From Plutella xylostella (taxonomy: Eukaryota; Arthropoda; Insecta; Lepidoptera; Plutellidae): a stretch of DNA of 64,000 bases. Each line of letters begins with the position of its first letter. The first letter of the stretch is position 1. The notes beneath the pieces are model-generated. The model was not told the DNA's origin. It ran no database searches and saw only the letters and a program-made list of their open reading frames with translations. Shown one piece after another: positions 43,819 to 56,414 of the stretch. Position numbers and translations under genes: made by a program. The stretch spans positions 1,552,501 through 1,616,500 of the forward strand of contig NC_063999.1 in assembly GCF_932276165.1 (NCBI RefSeq), given 5' to 3'.

Positions 43819-46347
43819 CAGATAAAGGTATAACAATCAAGTTTCAATAACTTTCTCACTATTTAATAATCGATAAAAACTATTCATCTGGTTACTAATC
43901 CTTCTAGGGATAATGTAGTCACTTTCAGAAAAAGCAGAAGTAAGTATATATCTACATCAACATGGTTATCTCTGTATTTCTAGAATGGTTCTCCAACCTA
44001 AAATTATCTTTGAGAAAAGTCATCAGCTCTTATATTTTAATAAATGAATTAAAATAAGAGCTGAAGTACCAAGTAGTAGTTACTAGCGAAATAATATGAA
44101 ATATCTTTGGTCTACAACATCATTTCACATTCCTTGAACCTCACACCTCTACATTCTTACGAGCTATTTAGGAGTCGTTTCCTAAACCAAATAGGTACCT
44201 AATATTTGTTATAAAAAAACACATTAGTTACAAATACCCGTGAATGGTAACGTGTGGGGTAACATCGGAGCGATGTCGAAGTGACGAAACAACGCCGGAG
44301 TTCACGAGATGTTGATCCGTACAGTCGAAGTAATGTGACTTGGCATGCAAAATTAGAGTAGGTACCTAAATGTTCATGTGAAATTTTAGCTGTCGATGAA
44401 GGTGATTTTTATCATAAGGATAGGTATAAGTGACATAAGAGTCTTTTGCAAATGAATAAGTTTTTGAAGTTTAGTCGTTATTATAAAAGAAAACTATGTT
44501 TACCCAGGACGAATGACTTAAAATTTATTTATACTATTATTTTATTTGTACTTACAGAGATATTTCCAATGATGTATCGTGGAAAAATTTATTTTTTTGC
44601 GTCGTCAAAACTTCATAAGTGTGGTTAGTTATAAACAAAGAGGTATAGCCGCTTGAGAGCTACGCTACCACAAACACGCTGAACTTATAACTTCCCTCTT
44701 TGTCGCGGGGCGTTATAAAACCTTATATATTCTCCAAGTGCCAAGATAAACTGAGCGGTTTGTACACACTAATTGCCTGTACTTTAGAGTGATGAAGTCT
44801 TGCTAATAACAATGATGCTGCACTGATCGCGTCTAGATTATATGGGAATTATGTTTGTTTTATACGTTTTAAGTTACAAACTTATCGATTTTATTGTGAT
44901 ATAGCATTTGTAAGAATAAAGCTAAACACAAAGGGACAGTACCTACAAGAAAACTCTTCCCACAATGTGCTTACACAAAACATTTATTTATTTAACTATT
45001 AATAGATAAGGCGGGTTTAATGCTAAAATATATTTTCACCAGCCAACTTACAGGAGTTACAAGAAAAATAGTAAAACAAAGTGTGCAAAAAAAACCATCA
45101 TAGGTCAAAGATTTTAGAGGTTATTTATGACAATTTTCGTTACAGTTGTTCCGTTACACAATGTTGGGCCTAGAAATTATCATGAAACTTTATGATAATT
45201 TATGCAGATTACAGAAACGTTAACAATTAAAATTCCATTACAGACAGGCCAGTAAGCCAATTTCTATCACCTCTTTTTTCCTATCGACGACAAAAAACGC
45301 TTCAGTTTGTACCTCAAAAAGACGTGTTCTTTAACTTAAGAAGAATTTTGTTTTTTGTCCAATTTGGTCAGTCAGTTTCTCGCCCTATCAGAAACCAGTT
45401 TTATCATGATTGTTATCGGATCATGTTCATGACAATGAACTTACATATATAAGTAGTGAAAGTTACGTCTGCGTCACGAGATCATTGGTCTATCACTGGA
45501 CTACGGAACACGAATCCCGGCTTTGATTCCTGTCGGGTTACCACCACAACGTTAGCAATCAACAATCCTTTAGCAGCTTTTCTGCTTCTGTTTGCTTTTC
45601 GGTCAAATTTGACGTACCTAACTTGTATGGATCTGACAGATGTTTAACAGATAAGTAGCTATACGTATAATGTGTCGGTGGTGGTAAGGTAGCTGGTTTC
45701 TACTGAGTATCAAACATAAAAAAAAACTGAAATTGGAGATTCCACTTTTGTTGTTTCCAATTCTTAGCTGCAATAAAACCCGGGATTCCTGGGTACAGTA
45801 AAGTTATAATTCATTAATTATATCTACGTAACTTTTTTTTTGGTTTTACAGAAAATAGCGTAAATATTTTTTAAGATAAGATAAGGGTTAAGTAACCCTT
45901 TTACTAACCTTTGTTGGACTATAATAGACAAAAATACATAATCCATATTTTAATATTACCTACCAAGGTAAAACATGACCTTATGCTGATGAAGATTAAA
46001 GCAAGAAGAGTGATTAAAAATAACACAACCTTAAACAAAAATCGTTAGAGTTGACTATAAAATAAACAAAGTCATTACATTTTATTACAACGTCTTAATC
46101 AAAGCCTAGAAGGTAGAGGCTGAGTAAGGACTAATTTGAGGAATAATTATTAGCCCTTCAGTCAGTGGACTATTATGTAAGGCAAAAATTTATAAAATAT
46201 TTAATATTGCGTTTCAATGTATAACTCTATGGCTTAAAGTTCAAAATGTGGTGGCAATATTTAGCCACAGCCTATAAAATATTACTACTATTGACATCTA
46301 TAAAATTTAGCAGACTATGGGACCTTTATTGAATTAATTCGGAAGCT
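43819..46347. other. Gene-free DNA with minor repeats
   Basis: A hairpin at 44023-44064 (TCAGCTCTTATATTTTAAT and complement), a LINE-tail-like repeat at 44990-45090 and a TATA-like GTTATAAAACC at 44713 without a gene after it. No coding signal. Confidence 0.4.
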
Positions 46348-46511
46348 AAAGTCTGTTCTTAATCTCAGATACTAAATTGACAGATTCTGAACGGTTCACC
46401 AACAGTCGATTATCCCGCCAATAAATACGTCAGTTAATCGCGGGACAATCGACTGTTGATGAAAAGTTTAGAATCTATCAATTTAGTATCTGAGAATAAA
46501 AAACAGACTTT
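46348..46511. mobile_element. Palindromic MITE, copy B (pair with 13227-13380)
   Basis: AAAGTCTGTT/AACAGACTTT ends, CAGATACTAAATTGACAG and complement, and central CAGTCGATT(A/G)TCCCGC arms. Confidence 0.7.
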
Positions 46512-48209
46512 CGTGATATTCGCCGCCAATTTGTACCTTTAAAAGCTGTTTTGTCTCAAGGTTATCTGTTTCCCTTATAATTAATTTTTACAGAGTTACA
46601 ACAAAACTATAGTGCCTATGAATCTATCTTAGGTGCGTGCGTTATGTCATTTTTATAGCAATGCTCCATAATGAAAGTGTGTCAGAAGTGAACTGAAACA
46701 AGTGCAAGAGATACAGTCTGTTAGACGATAGCATAAGATTCAGTTGCTGTTGGAGAATGAAAATAATTAAAAAAAAATATATATATTTTTGAAAATATTA
46801 AGCATAATTAGGTACCTTTTCAATAACCATTTTCAAAAAGGCTATGTTTGTTGACAAAGTCCTCGAGCATATTTTTAATTACACTACATTAATATTACCT
46901 ATAATATATTTTTGGATATCGTTACTTCTTATTTACATAGAGATGAATCCTTTCACAATTTTTTCTTTGATCTTAACAAATCTTCTTTTTGAGTTTCATT
47001 TCTTTCGGGTAAAATATCTCTGAGCAAAGGAACACCACTTTTATTGGCATTGAATTAAAGAAGAAAGAATCATAATATCTATAACTTTCTTCAGAGGAAC
47101 GAAATAATATAAAGTCTTTATAAAATGGTGTTGAAGTTTGAAACGTATTCTATTAGATCACGAACTGTACGTAAAATTAGAGGTCAGTCAAATAAAGATC
47201 GATAAGAAGAGGTCTCTATAGACGATTCAGCGAGGCAATAGGCAGTGCACTTTTAAAACTTCTAATTCTTTGGTGAAACCTGTCAATTCATTTATGTGAG
47301 GCAAACACAAAATATGATTATGATCTATAAGCTTTTGCTCTGTGGGAATTGGGCTGAATAGATTATGGGGTTGTTACTTTACTTCACCATGTAAAGTACT
47401 CAACGGGTTTAGCCATAAAAATAGTGATTATGAACACGGTAACATAATTTTAAAAGATTGTAGAAAAAGGGCACATAAAAGGGTGCATGAAATGAGCCTC
47501 CACGACTGTCTGTAGATATTCACATAATCAATAAAATTATTTATGTATTTAATCCATTAATATGTCGTGAGTGATACTGATTTGTTGAAGATCTAACAAA
47601 AGAGAAATCAATTTACAAGGCTGATTAAGCCCATTAATCTAAAACGCACCTTTTGATTTGACCATAATAGCGTCACGCACCTTAATCTTCCATAGTGTTC
47701 ATACTGTTCAATTCTTCATCTGTCAATCTCATCACGTCATAAACGCCTTTTGTTTCTGCATGAACATTTTCTATTATTTTGTTTGTATTTACTTTTCAAG
47801 GGTAGCCGAATTAAAGAGATTAAAGTACTGAAATGGTTATTCAAGGTTAGATATTGATATGATATTGGTTTTGAGTATTATGTGTCCGAACTTGCTTTTA
47901 ATACGCCCCATTCAAATGAGGATTGTCTATCAGAGGATGGCGTCATGCAGGAAATACATAGGTACGCTGAAGTTCATTCAACATGAACCACGATTGAATT
48001 AATTTGAATTGGTTTTAACACAGAATGCAAATATAATTTCTGAGGGCAGCGAAAAGCGTTTGCCTTCGATCTTTTCGGGAACAGTCGTTAGCATACTAAC
48101 TACCTATTATGAATCCCACCAAAAACATTAAATGTAAAAAAATGCCAAGTCACTTGGCATGTAATTTTGAAATTAAGCTTGTTATAATGCCTAGTATTAT
48201 TCACCGAAA
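46512..48209. other. Gene-free DNA, nothing recognised
   Basis: AT-rich; no family features on either strand. Confidence 0.35.
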
Positions 48210-48921
48210 ACCTAAACTCCTATAGCTTTGTCCACATCGAAGATATAGGAGGTGCGAAATTGCCGCAAATCGCTTCGAGGAAAGAAGCTACGGCCATGCC
48301 CGTTTTGCTCGAGACTTGACTGGGGCTACAACTGACGCTGGTGTCGCGTTGGTCAAACACATATTTAGTGTTTGGGAGGAGCGTCTTGATGCTGTGGGTG
48401 TATTTTGCGATCTATCGAAAGCATTAAATTTGATTGTGTGGATCATGCCACTCTACTTATGAAACTTAAATGTTATGGGCTAACTGGCAAAGCTCTTACA
48501 TTGTTGGAATCATACTTGACCTACAGAACTCAACTAGTTGACATAAATGGAGTGCGTTCGGCTGGCTGTCCTGTCAGTATGGGTGTTCCCCAAGGCTCGA
48601 TTTTAGGACCATTCTTGTTTCTTGTATATGTTAACGATTTACCGTTTTTGGTAGATAAATTATGTGAGATAATACTGTTTGCTGATGATACTTCACTTAT
48701 ATTTAAGTTGAAGCGACAAGAAGTCAATTTTGACAATGCAAACAGTACTCTTTCCATAGTTGCTAATTGGTTCACTGTAAATAATTTAGCTCTTAACTCC
48801 AAGAAAACAAAATGTATTAAATTCACTTTGCCTAGTGTAAGACAAGTAGAGACATATTTGACATTGAATAACGATAAGCTAGAGTTAGTAAATGAAACGG
48901 TATTCCTGGGTATTACAATTA

Positions 48922-49388
48922 ATCATAATCATAATTTATTTCATTTTCATTTACAGAGGTACAGTATATAATATAAAAATTTAAATATTAATTAGGCTAT
49001 ATTGAATGTGGTCTGTATATACATTCTATTCGTCTCTGTTCCCTACACTAGGTAATCCTGTATTGTAGGGTCACAGCGGTTTACAATGGTGTGACAAGTA
49101 ACAGTTAACTTTAATTATAAACTGAATTAAATTAAATTATGTTAACATCGATAACTTCTATCATAACATAGCTCTTTTAGGTAAGAGGTAAGTATGTTAA
49201 ATTTGAATATAAACTTATCATGCGTTTTTTGTGCAAATACACTCATTCATTCATTAATATAATTTAAATAAAAATATGCAATTCAATTTTAGTAATGGAC
49301 ACAAAATTATAAATAACATTAAAAGAGAATAATTTAAATACATGCATTGTTGAGTGGAGAGTAACTATATTATGAGTGTTTGCGTGCG

Positions 49389-49452
<64 letters not shown>

Positions 49453-49455
49453 AAA
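48922..49455. mobile_element. Unclassified insertion within the LINE
   Basis: About 530 bases between two copies of ACAATT (in ATTACAATTAATC and AAACAATTGAC), a likely 6-base target duplication. It starts AATCATAATCATAATTTATT, is AT-rich and ends with a (GT)n microsatellite. Confidence 0.6.
49381..49451. repeat. (TG)n microsatellite
   Basis: About 70 bases of TG with a few C interruptions at the start. Confidence 0.9.
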
Positions 49456-50762
49456 ACAATTGACTCAAAGTTGCAATGGGGACCCCATATTGAGAGGATA
49501 GCCGGTAGATTGAGTTCTGCAGCTTATGCGGTTAGAACCATTAGACAGTTAACAGATGTAGATACAGCCAGGCTTGTGTATTTTAGTTATTTTCATAGTG
49601 TTATGTCTTACGGAATTCTATTGTGGGGACGAGCGGCTGACATTAATCAAATCTTTGTTCTGCAAAAACGAACAATTCGAGCCATATATGTATTAGGGTC
49701 TAGAATTTCATTAAGAGATACGTTTAAGGAAATAGGTATACTAACTGTTCCATGCCAATATATCTATGAAAATATTATGTATGTATGTTCGTAAAAACTT
49801 AAATTCATTTAGTAAAGCAGGAGCCACTCACGGTATTGAGACCAGAAACAAAAATAAGTTGCTTTTCCCCACACTCAGACTTTCGACAACAAACACATCA
49901 TTCATGGGGAACTGTATACGTTTTTATAATAAATTATCAAATGAAGCAATAAACCTTACTGAGCAAAAATTTAAGAATTATGTTAAAGCTACATTATGTA
50001 GTAAAGCTTAATATAGTATAAATGATTATTTGAACCACAAAAACGCGTGGTCTTGTCCACCTCAGCTAAGGCTATTGAAAAAATGAAATGGATATAGGTA
50101 CTTAAGTAAAATTGTAGGTACTAGATATAAGTAAAAATTGTAATAGATACCTATATAAGGAAAAAGTTGAAAAGATGCTCGAGGAGTTTCTTTCGCCATT
50201 TCTTTCCTTCTCAATGACGGGGCCTTTGTGAAATGTGGTAGATGACTATCGACAAATAATTGTAAAATTTTACGTCGATTAAACCATTTGAATTTGAATT
50301 TGAAAAAAATTTGAAAAAAATATATTTGAAAATTTGAATTTGAATTTGGGCACTACCGTGCCCCCAGATTTACATATAATGTGTATATTATCTTATGTAT
50401 TAATTAACCTTTCTGCAATGACACTGCGTCAATGAGCTACTGTACCTCTTCTCCAGTCCTCTCTCATGCTGTCATTCAGCCACTACCAACTAGCCTGAAA
50501 CAATCTTTGCATGTTTAGCTGACTATCCTGTAAAATCAAACACAATAAAAATCTATTGTTTTTTGGCCGATATCGCGACTACGGGCAGCCAAAGGTTAAA
50601 TTCCTACTGCGTGTATCTTGTTTCCGTCCCGCATAACGCGGTCCATTACAATTAGATGCGCCGGCATCGTGGGCTCCGATCAGATGTAGCAACATTGAAC
50701 CACGATCGCGCCTTACAGAGCATCTTCAATATATAGATCAATTTTGACAGAACCACTTTGAG

Positions 50763-50798
50763 TATAAATATGCAAGGGAATCACTAATTGCTATCAGT
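50763..50798 (+). promoter_or_regulatory. CP3 core promoter
   Basis: TATAAATA at 50763-50770 and the arthropod initiator TCAGT at 50794-50798, 31 bases downstream. ATG at 50858. Confidence 0.75.
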
Positions 50799-50857
50799 CA
50801 TCCGCTGACCACCGTGTGTGTAGTAGCTTAGGAAACCAACGAAAACAGATTTTCAAA

Positions 50858-53373
50858 ATGAAATTGGTAGGTTTTGGTGCTAAACTTGTTTAGTAATTGC
50901 GTTGTGAGCGTGCCTAATAAAGTTTTATAACAGTGGCTAGACATACATTGAGAAGTACCTACCAGTTCTCTAATGAAATTAAGTTGTGCTTTTCAATTGT
51001 TTTCAGATGATAGTGCTTGCAGTGGTAGGGTTGTCTAGCTGCGCTAAGCTAGACAAGACCTACCTGCCTCCAAACGCTCAGACCTCCGGTGGTTCTGACA
51101 ACTTCCTGCAAACTCCGAACTTCTCTGGACCTTCTGCCTACCAAGGGGCAGCTGATAACAACAACTATGCTCAACAAGGAAATGGCTTCAGCCAAAACAG
51201 TTTCGCCCCAAGACCCAACGGAGCTCCTACCAACGAGTATTCTGGAAACGGGAATGGATTTTCCGCCAGTCCTAACAGCTTCGCTGCTGCTGGAAACAAC
51301 TTCGGCCAGGATGGAAACGAATACGCCTCAGTAGACAACAGCAACTATGCGCAAAACGGAAACGGTTTTGGTCAGAATGCTTTCAACGCTGATGCCTCAG
51401 GATTCGCCCCCTCAAGGCCAGAGCGCCCCAGGGCAGCCCTGGACAGAAACGCCGCGATCCTCCGTCAAGACATGCAGAATGATGGTGACAACTTTGCATA
51501 CTCTTTCGAGACTGACAATGGGATTTATGCTGAAGAGAGCGGGGTCGCTACGAACGGAGTGCAGGCTCAGGGCGCTTACTCGTACACCGGCGATGATGGC
51601 CAGGTCTACAGCATCAGGTAACTATCACACCATAATTGTCATGTCGCCAGAGCCTATATGTAGGCTTGCTAAAAAGAGCTTGTTTAAAATTACCTATACT
51701 ATACACTCATAAAATTTTGATTTACTTACTTAGTTATGAATTTATTTTTTTATTCATGAGTGCAGTATTTGGTTCTTAATTTTCATATCAACCAGCACTT
51801 ATTTTTTTACAGTTTCATTCTTATATTTAAAACAAAAGAAATAGATATTCATTTGTGTTACTTTACAAAATTATAAAGATCAAACCCACCCCCACCTTTT
51901 AAAACATCCCTAAATAGAATTTTGCAACTACATACCTACCTTATTTGTGTCTTTTTCAAAGGTTATCTGGAAGAGATCGCTATAAACGATAAGACCGCCT
52001 CTTGTATCCTAATGAAGTCGCTTGAATGAGTCTTGGATAGATGATAGTTACATAATCACTACCTGAAAATTTCAGATACACAGCCGATGAGAACGGCTTC
52101 GTGGCTCAGGGCGAGCACCTGCCGACCGCGCCGCCGGTGCCCGAGGAGATCCTGAAGGCTCTCGAGCAGAACGCACGCGACGAGGCCGCCGGCATCTTCG
52201 ATGACGGTTAGCATACTGTGCAGCGATCACAGGATTCGATACTATTTTCAAATCTACACAAACATATGGAAAAACCTAATGTCACTTTTGGAACTGACAA
52301 ATTTGCCTTACATTTTGACAGTGACAGTTGACGATACTTTTCTTTTTCTATATGTTTGTGTAGTTTCGAAAATTGTATCGAATCCTGTGATTGGCGCTCT
52401 GTTATGAATACACTCACGAGCAATGAATAAGTTCCAGTGACTATAGCACACAATCACTCCTCTCTCTTATTATTTATGTCATTCCTCCACCCAAAGGTTG
52501 CCTGGAAGACATTACCGCTTTTTTAGCGGTAAGGCCTCCTATTGAGTAAAGTACATTTTAATTGTTATTCGTGTTCTGGTAAATTAATAAAGTAGAATTA
52601 AGTAAAGCACAAAAGATAGATTTCAGTTTGACTTAGAAGATTTCAGGTATTTACTGATAAATTTCGCTTATCTAATATTAATAATTTATGTTTCAGGCTC
52701 TTACCAGGAAGGTAAATACGCTAACAGCGAAGACACCAACCAACAATTCAACAACAATGGAAACGGAAACAATGGCAAACTTAACTACGAAAACGGAAAC
52801 GAAAACTTCGGAAACGGAAACAACAACTTAGCTAATGGAAACCAGAACTACGGCAACGGGAACTTCGCTCCTAGTGGAAACCAAAACATAGCTGGAAACT
52901 ACAACTCTGACAGTGATGACACCGTTGTGACGAACTCAGCTACTGCTTACTTACCTCCGCTTGAACGCCAAACGGCACAAGTACGAAACCAACAGCCATC
53001 GTTTGCCAACCAGCAGCCATCTTTTGCCAGGCAACAGCCATCTTCAGCCAACCAGCAGTCATCGTTCGCCAACCAACAACCATCATTCGCCAACCAACAG
53101 CCTTCGTTCGCCAATCAGCAGCCATCCTTCGCCAACCAACAGCCATCCTTTGCCAACCAGCAGCCATCGTTCGCCAACCAGCAGCCATCGTTCGCCAACC
53201 AGAAATCAGCTGTAAATGGAGTCACTAATGCCTACCTACCGCCCAGGGACCAGCCAAGAGGCGCTGCCAGATTCTCCGCCCAAGGAACCCAGCAGAGACC
53301 AACTAACTTTGGTCAGCGAATGAACGGACCTAGAAGACCGTCGTTCAACGCAAGAGACGGCTACCAATATTGA
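50858..53373 (+). CDS. CP3: RR-1 cuticular protein with split RR domain
   Basis: Exons 50858-50866, 51007-51617, 52076-52206, 52697-53373 (1428 nt, 475 residues). Signal peptide MKLMIVLAVVGLSSCA, then KLDKTYLPPNAQTSGGS. An Asn/Gly-rich linker precedes LDRNAAILRQ and the RR-1 domain at about 160-238: NFAYSFETDNGIYAEESG, GAYSYTGDDGQVYSI, then across a phase-2 intron RYTADENGFVAQGEHLPT. That intron is absent from CP1, CP2 and CP4. The third intron is the shared phase-1 one (DDG|SYQEGKY), with donor GTTAGC. The tail exon starts Asn/Gly-rich, then has ten 7-residue NQQPSFA repeats between two YLPP motifs (TAYLPPLERQ, NAYLPPRDQP), and ends GPRRPSFNARDGYQY. Expected role: secreted chitin-binding cuticle protein. 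Confidence 0.92.
51958..52010 (+). repeat. LINE 3' tail fragment in CP3 intron 2
   Basis: AAAGGTTATCTGGAAGAGAT, hairpin ATCGCTATAAACGAT, AAGACCGCC. A sister fragment is in intron 3 at 52494-52560 (hairpin ACCGCTTTTTTAGCGGT). Confidence 0.65.
52223..52397. mobile_element. Palindromic MITE in CP3 intron 3
   Basis: Left arm GCGATCACAGGATTCGATAC and CTACACAAACATAT; right arm ATATGTTTGTGTAG and TCGAATCCTGTGATTGGCGC. It begins 17 bases after the exon 3 donor. Confidence 0.75.
52987..53196 (+). repeat. 21-bp coding tandem repeat, ten units
   Basis: Codes ten copies of NQQPSFA (third RQQPSSA, fourth NQQSSFA). The last six are identical at protein level but use mixed synonymous codons. Confidence 0.9.
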
Positions 53374-53426
53374 GTGAATACTGAAATGATGTTGTAAATA
53401 CTGAATGGCTTGAATGATGTTTTGTA

Positions 53427-53432
53427 AATAAA
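53427..53432 (+). terminator. CP3 polyadenylation signal
   Basis: AATAAA 54 bases after the stop. Confidence 0.6.
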
Positions 53433-53982
53433 AAGTCAATTTATTTAATCTTTATACCTACATATTAGTTTCTTTTTATTTATTTGTAGATCTTTATACG
53501 ACTCAAAACAATTACCTAGTTAAATTAAAAATTTATAAGACCCCTCAAAATGCTCTGGGGCTAAAAACCTGACTCCTTCTAAGCGTGGTCCAATTTATTT
53601 GCCCTAGCTGCTGCTGCTGAACCTATGTATAGTAAAACATACAGCGAAAAGCGGGTGGCTCGCTTCATCTCTCACTATGACTACCCCTTCGGGGATTATA
53701 ACTAGTCGTGAGCATTGTAAATTCTGTATGTACAATTGTACACAACACTGTATAAATATAAAAAAATACGAAATTAGGTAACAACTTGCAAACATCTCAA
53801 AAACGAATTACCTAAAATTCAAATTTTGAAACTTATGGTCGCTCGTATATTGTTTTTAAGAAATTCAAGTTTTAGATCAATGATATCAACCTTACAATTC
53901 TTATTTCAACAAGTGCCATAAATGTGCACTTACATAAGCTTGAACACCAGTCAACCTACAGGAATTCAAAATATGCTGTGCT

Positions 53983-54363
53983 ACCACATAAAACTTTAAA
54001 CACCGTTTAATTAAAAATAAATAAATAAATAAATAAATATATGGGGACATCTCACACACGGCCATCCGACCCCAAGCTAGGCAGAACCTGTGTTATGGGT
54101 GTCGGACAGCTGATATATCTATACAAATACATAGATAGATAGATACTAAATATAAATATCAACACCCAAGACCCGAGTACAAATATCTGTCTTTAAACAA
54201 ATATCTGCCCCAGCCGGGAATCGAACCCGGGACTTTCGGCTCAGTAGTCAGGGTCACTAACCACTACGCCATTCGGTCGTCTTGTTTAAATCAAAATTTG
54301 ACAGATTTTGTGGGCGTTTGACAGCGCTAAACACCTGTTAAATACTGTCTAAGTTTTTGTGGT
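53983..54363. mobile_element. MITE interrupted by a SINE
   Basis: The left piece 53983-54010 (ACCACATAAAACTTTAAACA) and right piece 54285-54363 (TTTGACAGCGCTAAACACCT, TAAGTTTTTGTGGT) together match the reverse complement of 17152-17268. GTTTAA borders the SINE on both sides. Confidence 0.7.
54011..54281 (-). mobile_element. tRNA-derived SINE, full-length copy
   Basis: Head (inverse) GACGACCGAATGGCGTAGTG at 54281, B box intact, 3' end (AAAT)n at 54015-54040. Confidence 0.85.
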
Positions 54364-55000
54364 AAGGCACATGATGTTTGACGAAACAATGTTGACCACA
54401 AAATGGGTACAATAGGTTCGACCGACGCTTTTATGTCCTACATACACACGTTATGATCACGGTTCATTCATAATACGTGCATTTAAGGAGAAGCCATATA
54501 TTTTAACATACGACCTAATAGGTAGATGAGGTGAACACTGATGGGTTCTAAAGAAGTTAATATTTTGTGATCTTCGTAGTTATAATGTACTATCGGGGAA
54601 ATCCATGCTGGCCCGATTTCAAAACAAAACAATATCGCTTAGCACCCCGTCCTAACAGCCCCGCCCCTTCCATACGTGTGAACCAATGGCGTGTAAGGAA
54701 CAGGTGTATAGAGTCATGCATAATAGAGCCATGCTGTTACGCACAGGACCTCGTAATAATCATTTTGTAGGTATATATTTCTTATTTTTCACTGTCAAAA
54801 TAGTGTTTTTTTTGGTTTTGTCTTTGTTAACTCATTAGTCATTGGTCGAGCGCGTTTATGCGTGGGTGCGGCAGGTAGCAGGCTGCAAGTGGTTCTAACA
54901 TCTAAGGTAGGCCACCGGCCGATCCCCCGATAGTACCTATATACATTATAACTAACTCTTGAAAGGCGATAAAAATGTATTGCGTGTGTCTTATGTTTCC
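54364..55000. other. Gene-free DNA, nothing recognised
   Basis: The 67-codon frame at 54567 has no signal peptide or family motif. Confidence 0.35.
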
Positions 55001-55325
55001 AACATTTAAAAAATCATAACTTCTCTTCAGAGGCGTTTTTCCAAAAAGTAAAAGTAGGTTCTCATAATTAGGTATTATCAGCTAGGTAATGCCTATTTTG
55101 AGAAGCTAGAAACAATAATAATTATAATGCCTACAATTTAGAAGTTAACTAGAAAAAATGCCAAAAAAGGCTTTTTCGGCCAAATCTAAAATAAATTCTA
55201 CATTCTGGGTACCTACTTAGTTTTTAATGCTAGGTTCTAAAAAAAGGCGTTATCTTGATAAACATTTATGTATTTTTATTTTTTGCAAAACGATTTTGAA
55301 GAGAAGTTATGATTTTTTAAATGTT
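55001..55325. mobile_element. MITE-like element with ~28-base inverted ends
   Basis: AACATTTAAAAAATCATAAC-TTCTCTTC at the left and its complement at the right; inner arms weaker. Noncoding. Confidence 0.7.
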
Positions 55326-55904
55326 GAGTACGCAGGACAGGCGCAATAGATTGCCGTTCAAGAATTGGGATATGGGTAATAGCATCGAAAAACGTGATCC
55401 AAAGACCTACATTTTCTTGCGTAGTATATAGTATACCCCTTAACAGTCGCCACGGAGTTCAGAGATCATACTACGACTAATTGCCTGAGGCATCACAAAT
55501 TCACAACATACGACATATTGATTATTTTGTTCATGATACCCATATGACACTACACCATGCAATCGTGTATGATGCGACCTTTTTACCTAATTGCTCTTTA
55601 AGGTTTAATTTTATGAATTGTTTTAGTAGATAATATTAAATAAAGTTATAAATCATATGATTTTACAGAAATAAAGCTTATGATAATACGATAAAGATGC
55701 ATACGTCTAGAGAAATATGAACCACCGCTATAAATAATATAATTATTATAGGTACGCGTACACCTACATGTGTGCGCATCATAATAACGTTAATATCTGA
55801 CTGGCTTATCATTTAACCCCAATGACAAATGTACTTTGATAGCTAAGAAATTAATAATAAGAGTTGCTATTACATATAACTAGTAAACAAGTACCTATAA
55901 CATA

Positions 55905-56015
55905 GGTGTCCTCCGACCCGCACTAAGCCAGCGTGGTGGACTAGGCCTAAAACCTTCCTTCGTTGGAAGGAGACCCGTTCCCCAGCAGTGGGGACGTGCT
56001 GGGTCGTGATGAAAT
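55905..56015 (+). repeat. RTE-type LINE tail fragment
   Basis: GACCCGCACTAAGCCAGCGT, CCTTCGTTGGAAGGAGACCC, CCCCAGCAGTGGGGACGTGC. Between 55326 and 55904 nothing else was recognised. Confidence 0.6.
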
Positions 56016-56414
56016 TAGCAGAGGGAATTCAAATAATATCTACTTACCAATAATACCTCTATATCTCTGGGTTACTCGGCTGTATACAGGCCTCGGGGAC
56101 TCTTACTGTTTTGGCCTCAATCAAGTCTTCTAATGGGGATTAATTAAACGTTTGTGTTAATGATTTGTCTTAATGAAGACATTTGAACAACGTACGAATC
56201 TTCTTCTTCGAAAATTATAGTTTTCAAAATGTCAAGGCTAGACAATATCATGACCAAACATAACAATAAAATTATGAAATCGTACGTAAAAATACTCTTA
56301 ATAACTTGTTTAGGCGTTGACAGCCACAATTAGGGCTCTGTCACGATGATCCGTCCGTCTGTCTGTCACGTCCACGATCACCCAATAGTCATCAGAGGTT
56401 AATTTCGAAGATGG

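Larger units (their letters stand above)
48210..50330 (+). pseudogene. Jockey/CR1-type LINE ORF2 fragment, broken and interrupted
   Basis: RT domain with GVFCDLSKA, DHATLLMKLKCYGL, GVPQGSILGPFLFLVYVND and the catalytic FADDTSLIF, then NNLALNSKKTKCIKF and FLGITI. The frame is split by an insertion at about 48922-49455 and resumes as DSKLQWGPHIERIAGRLS, SYFHSVMSYGILLWG, to a final FKNYVKATLCSKA at 50008. There is a 4-base insertion after SKA at about 48423 and a 4-base duplication (TATG) at about 49778. The 3' end is (TTGAAT)n at about 50290-50345. The element is 5'-truncated near 48210. Confidence 0.85.

Noticed and set aside
44700..44760. TATA-like GTTATAAAACC as a promoter of a fifth cuticle gene
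   Set aside because: No small first exon, YLPP motif or RR domain follows in the next several kilobases.
52927..53373. ATG at 52927 as the start of a separate gene
   Set aside because: It is an alternate-frame-start artefact: the codon lies inside CP3 exon 4, in frame with the upstream exons.
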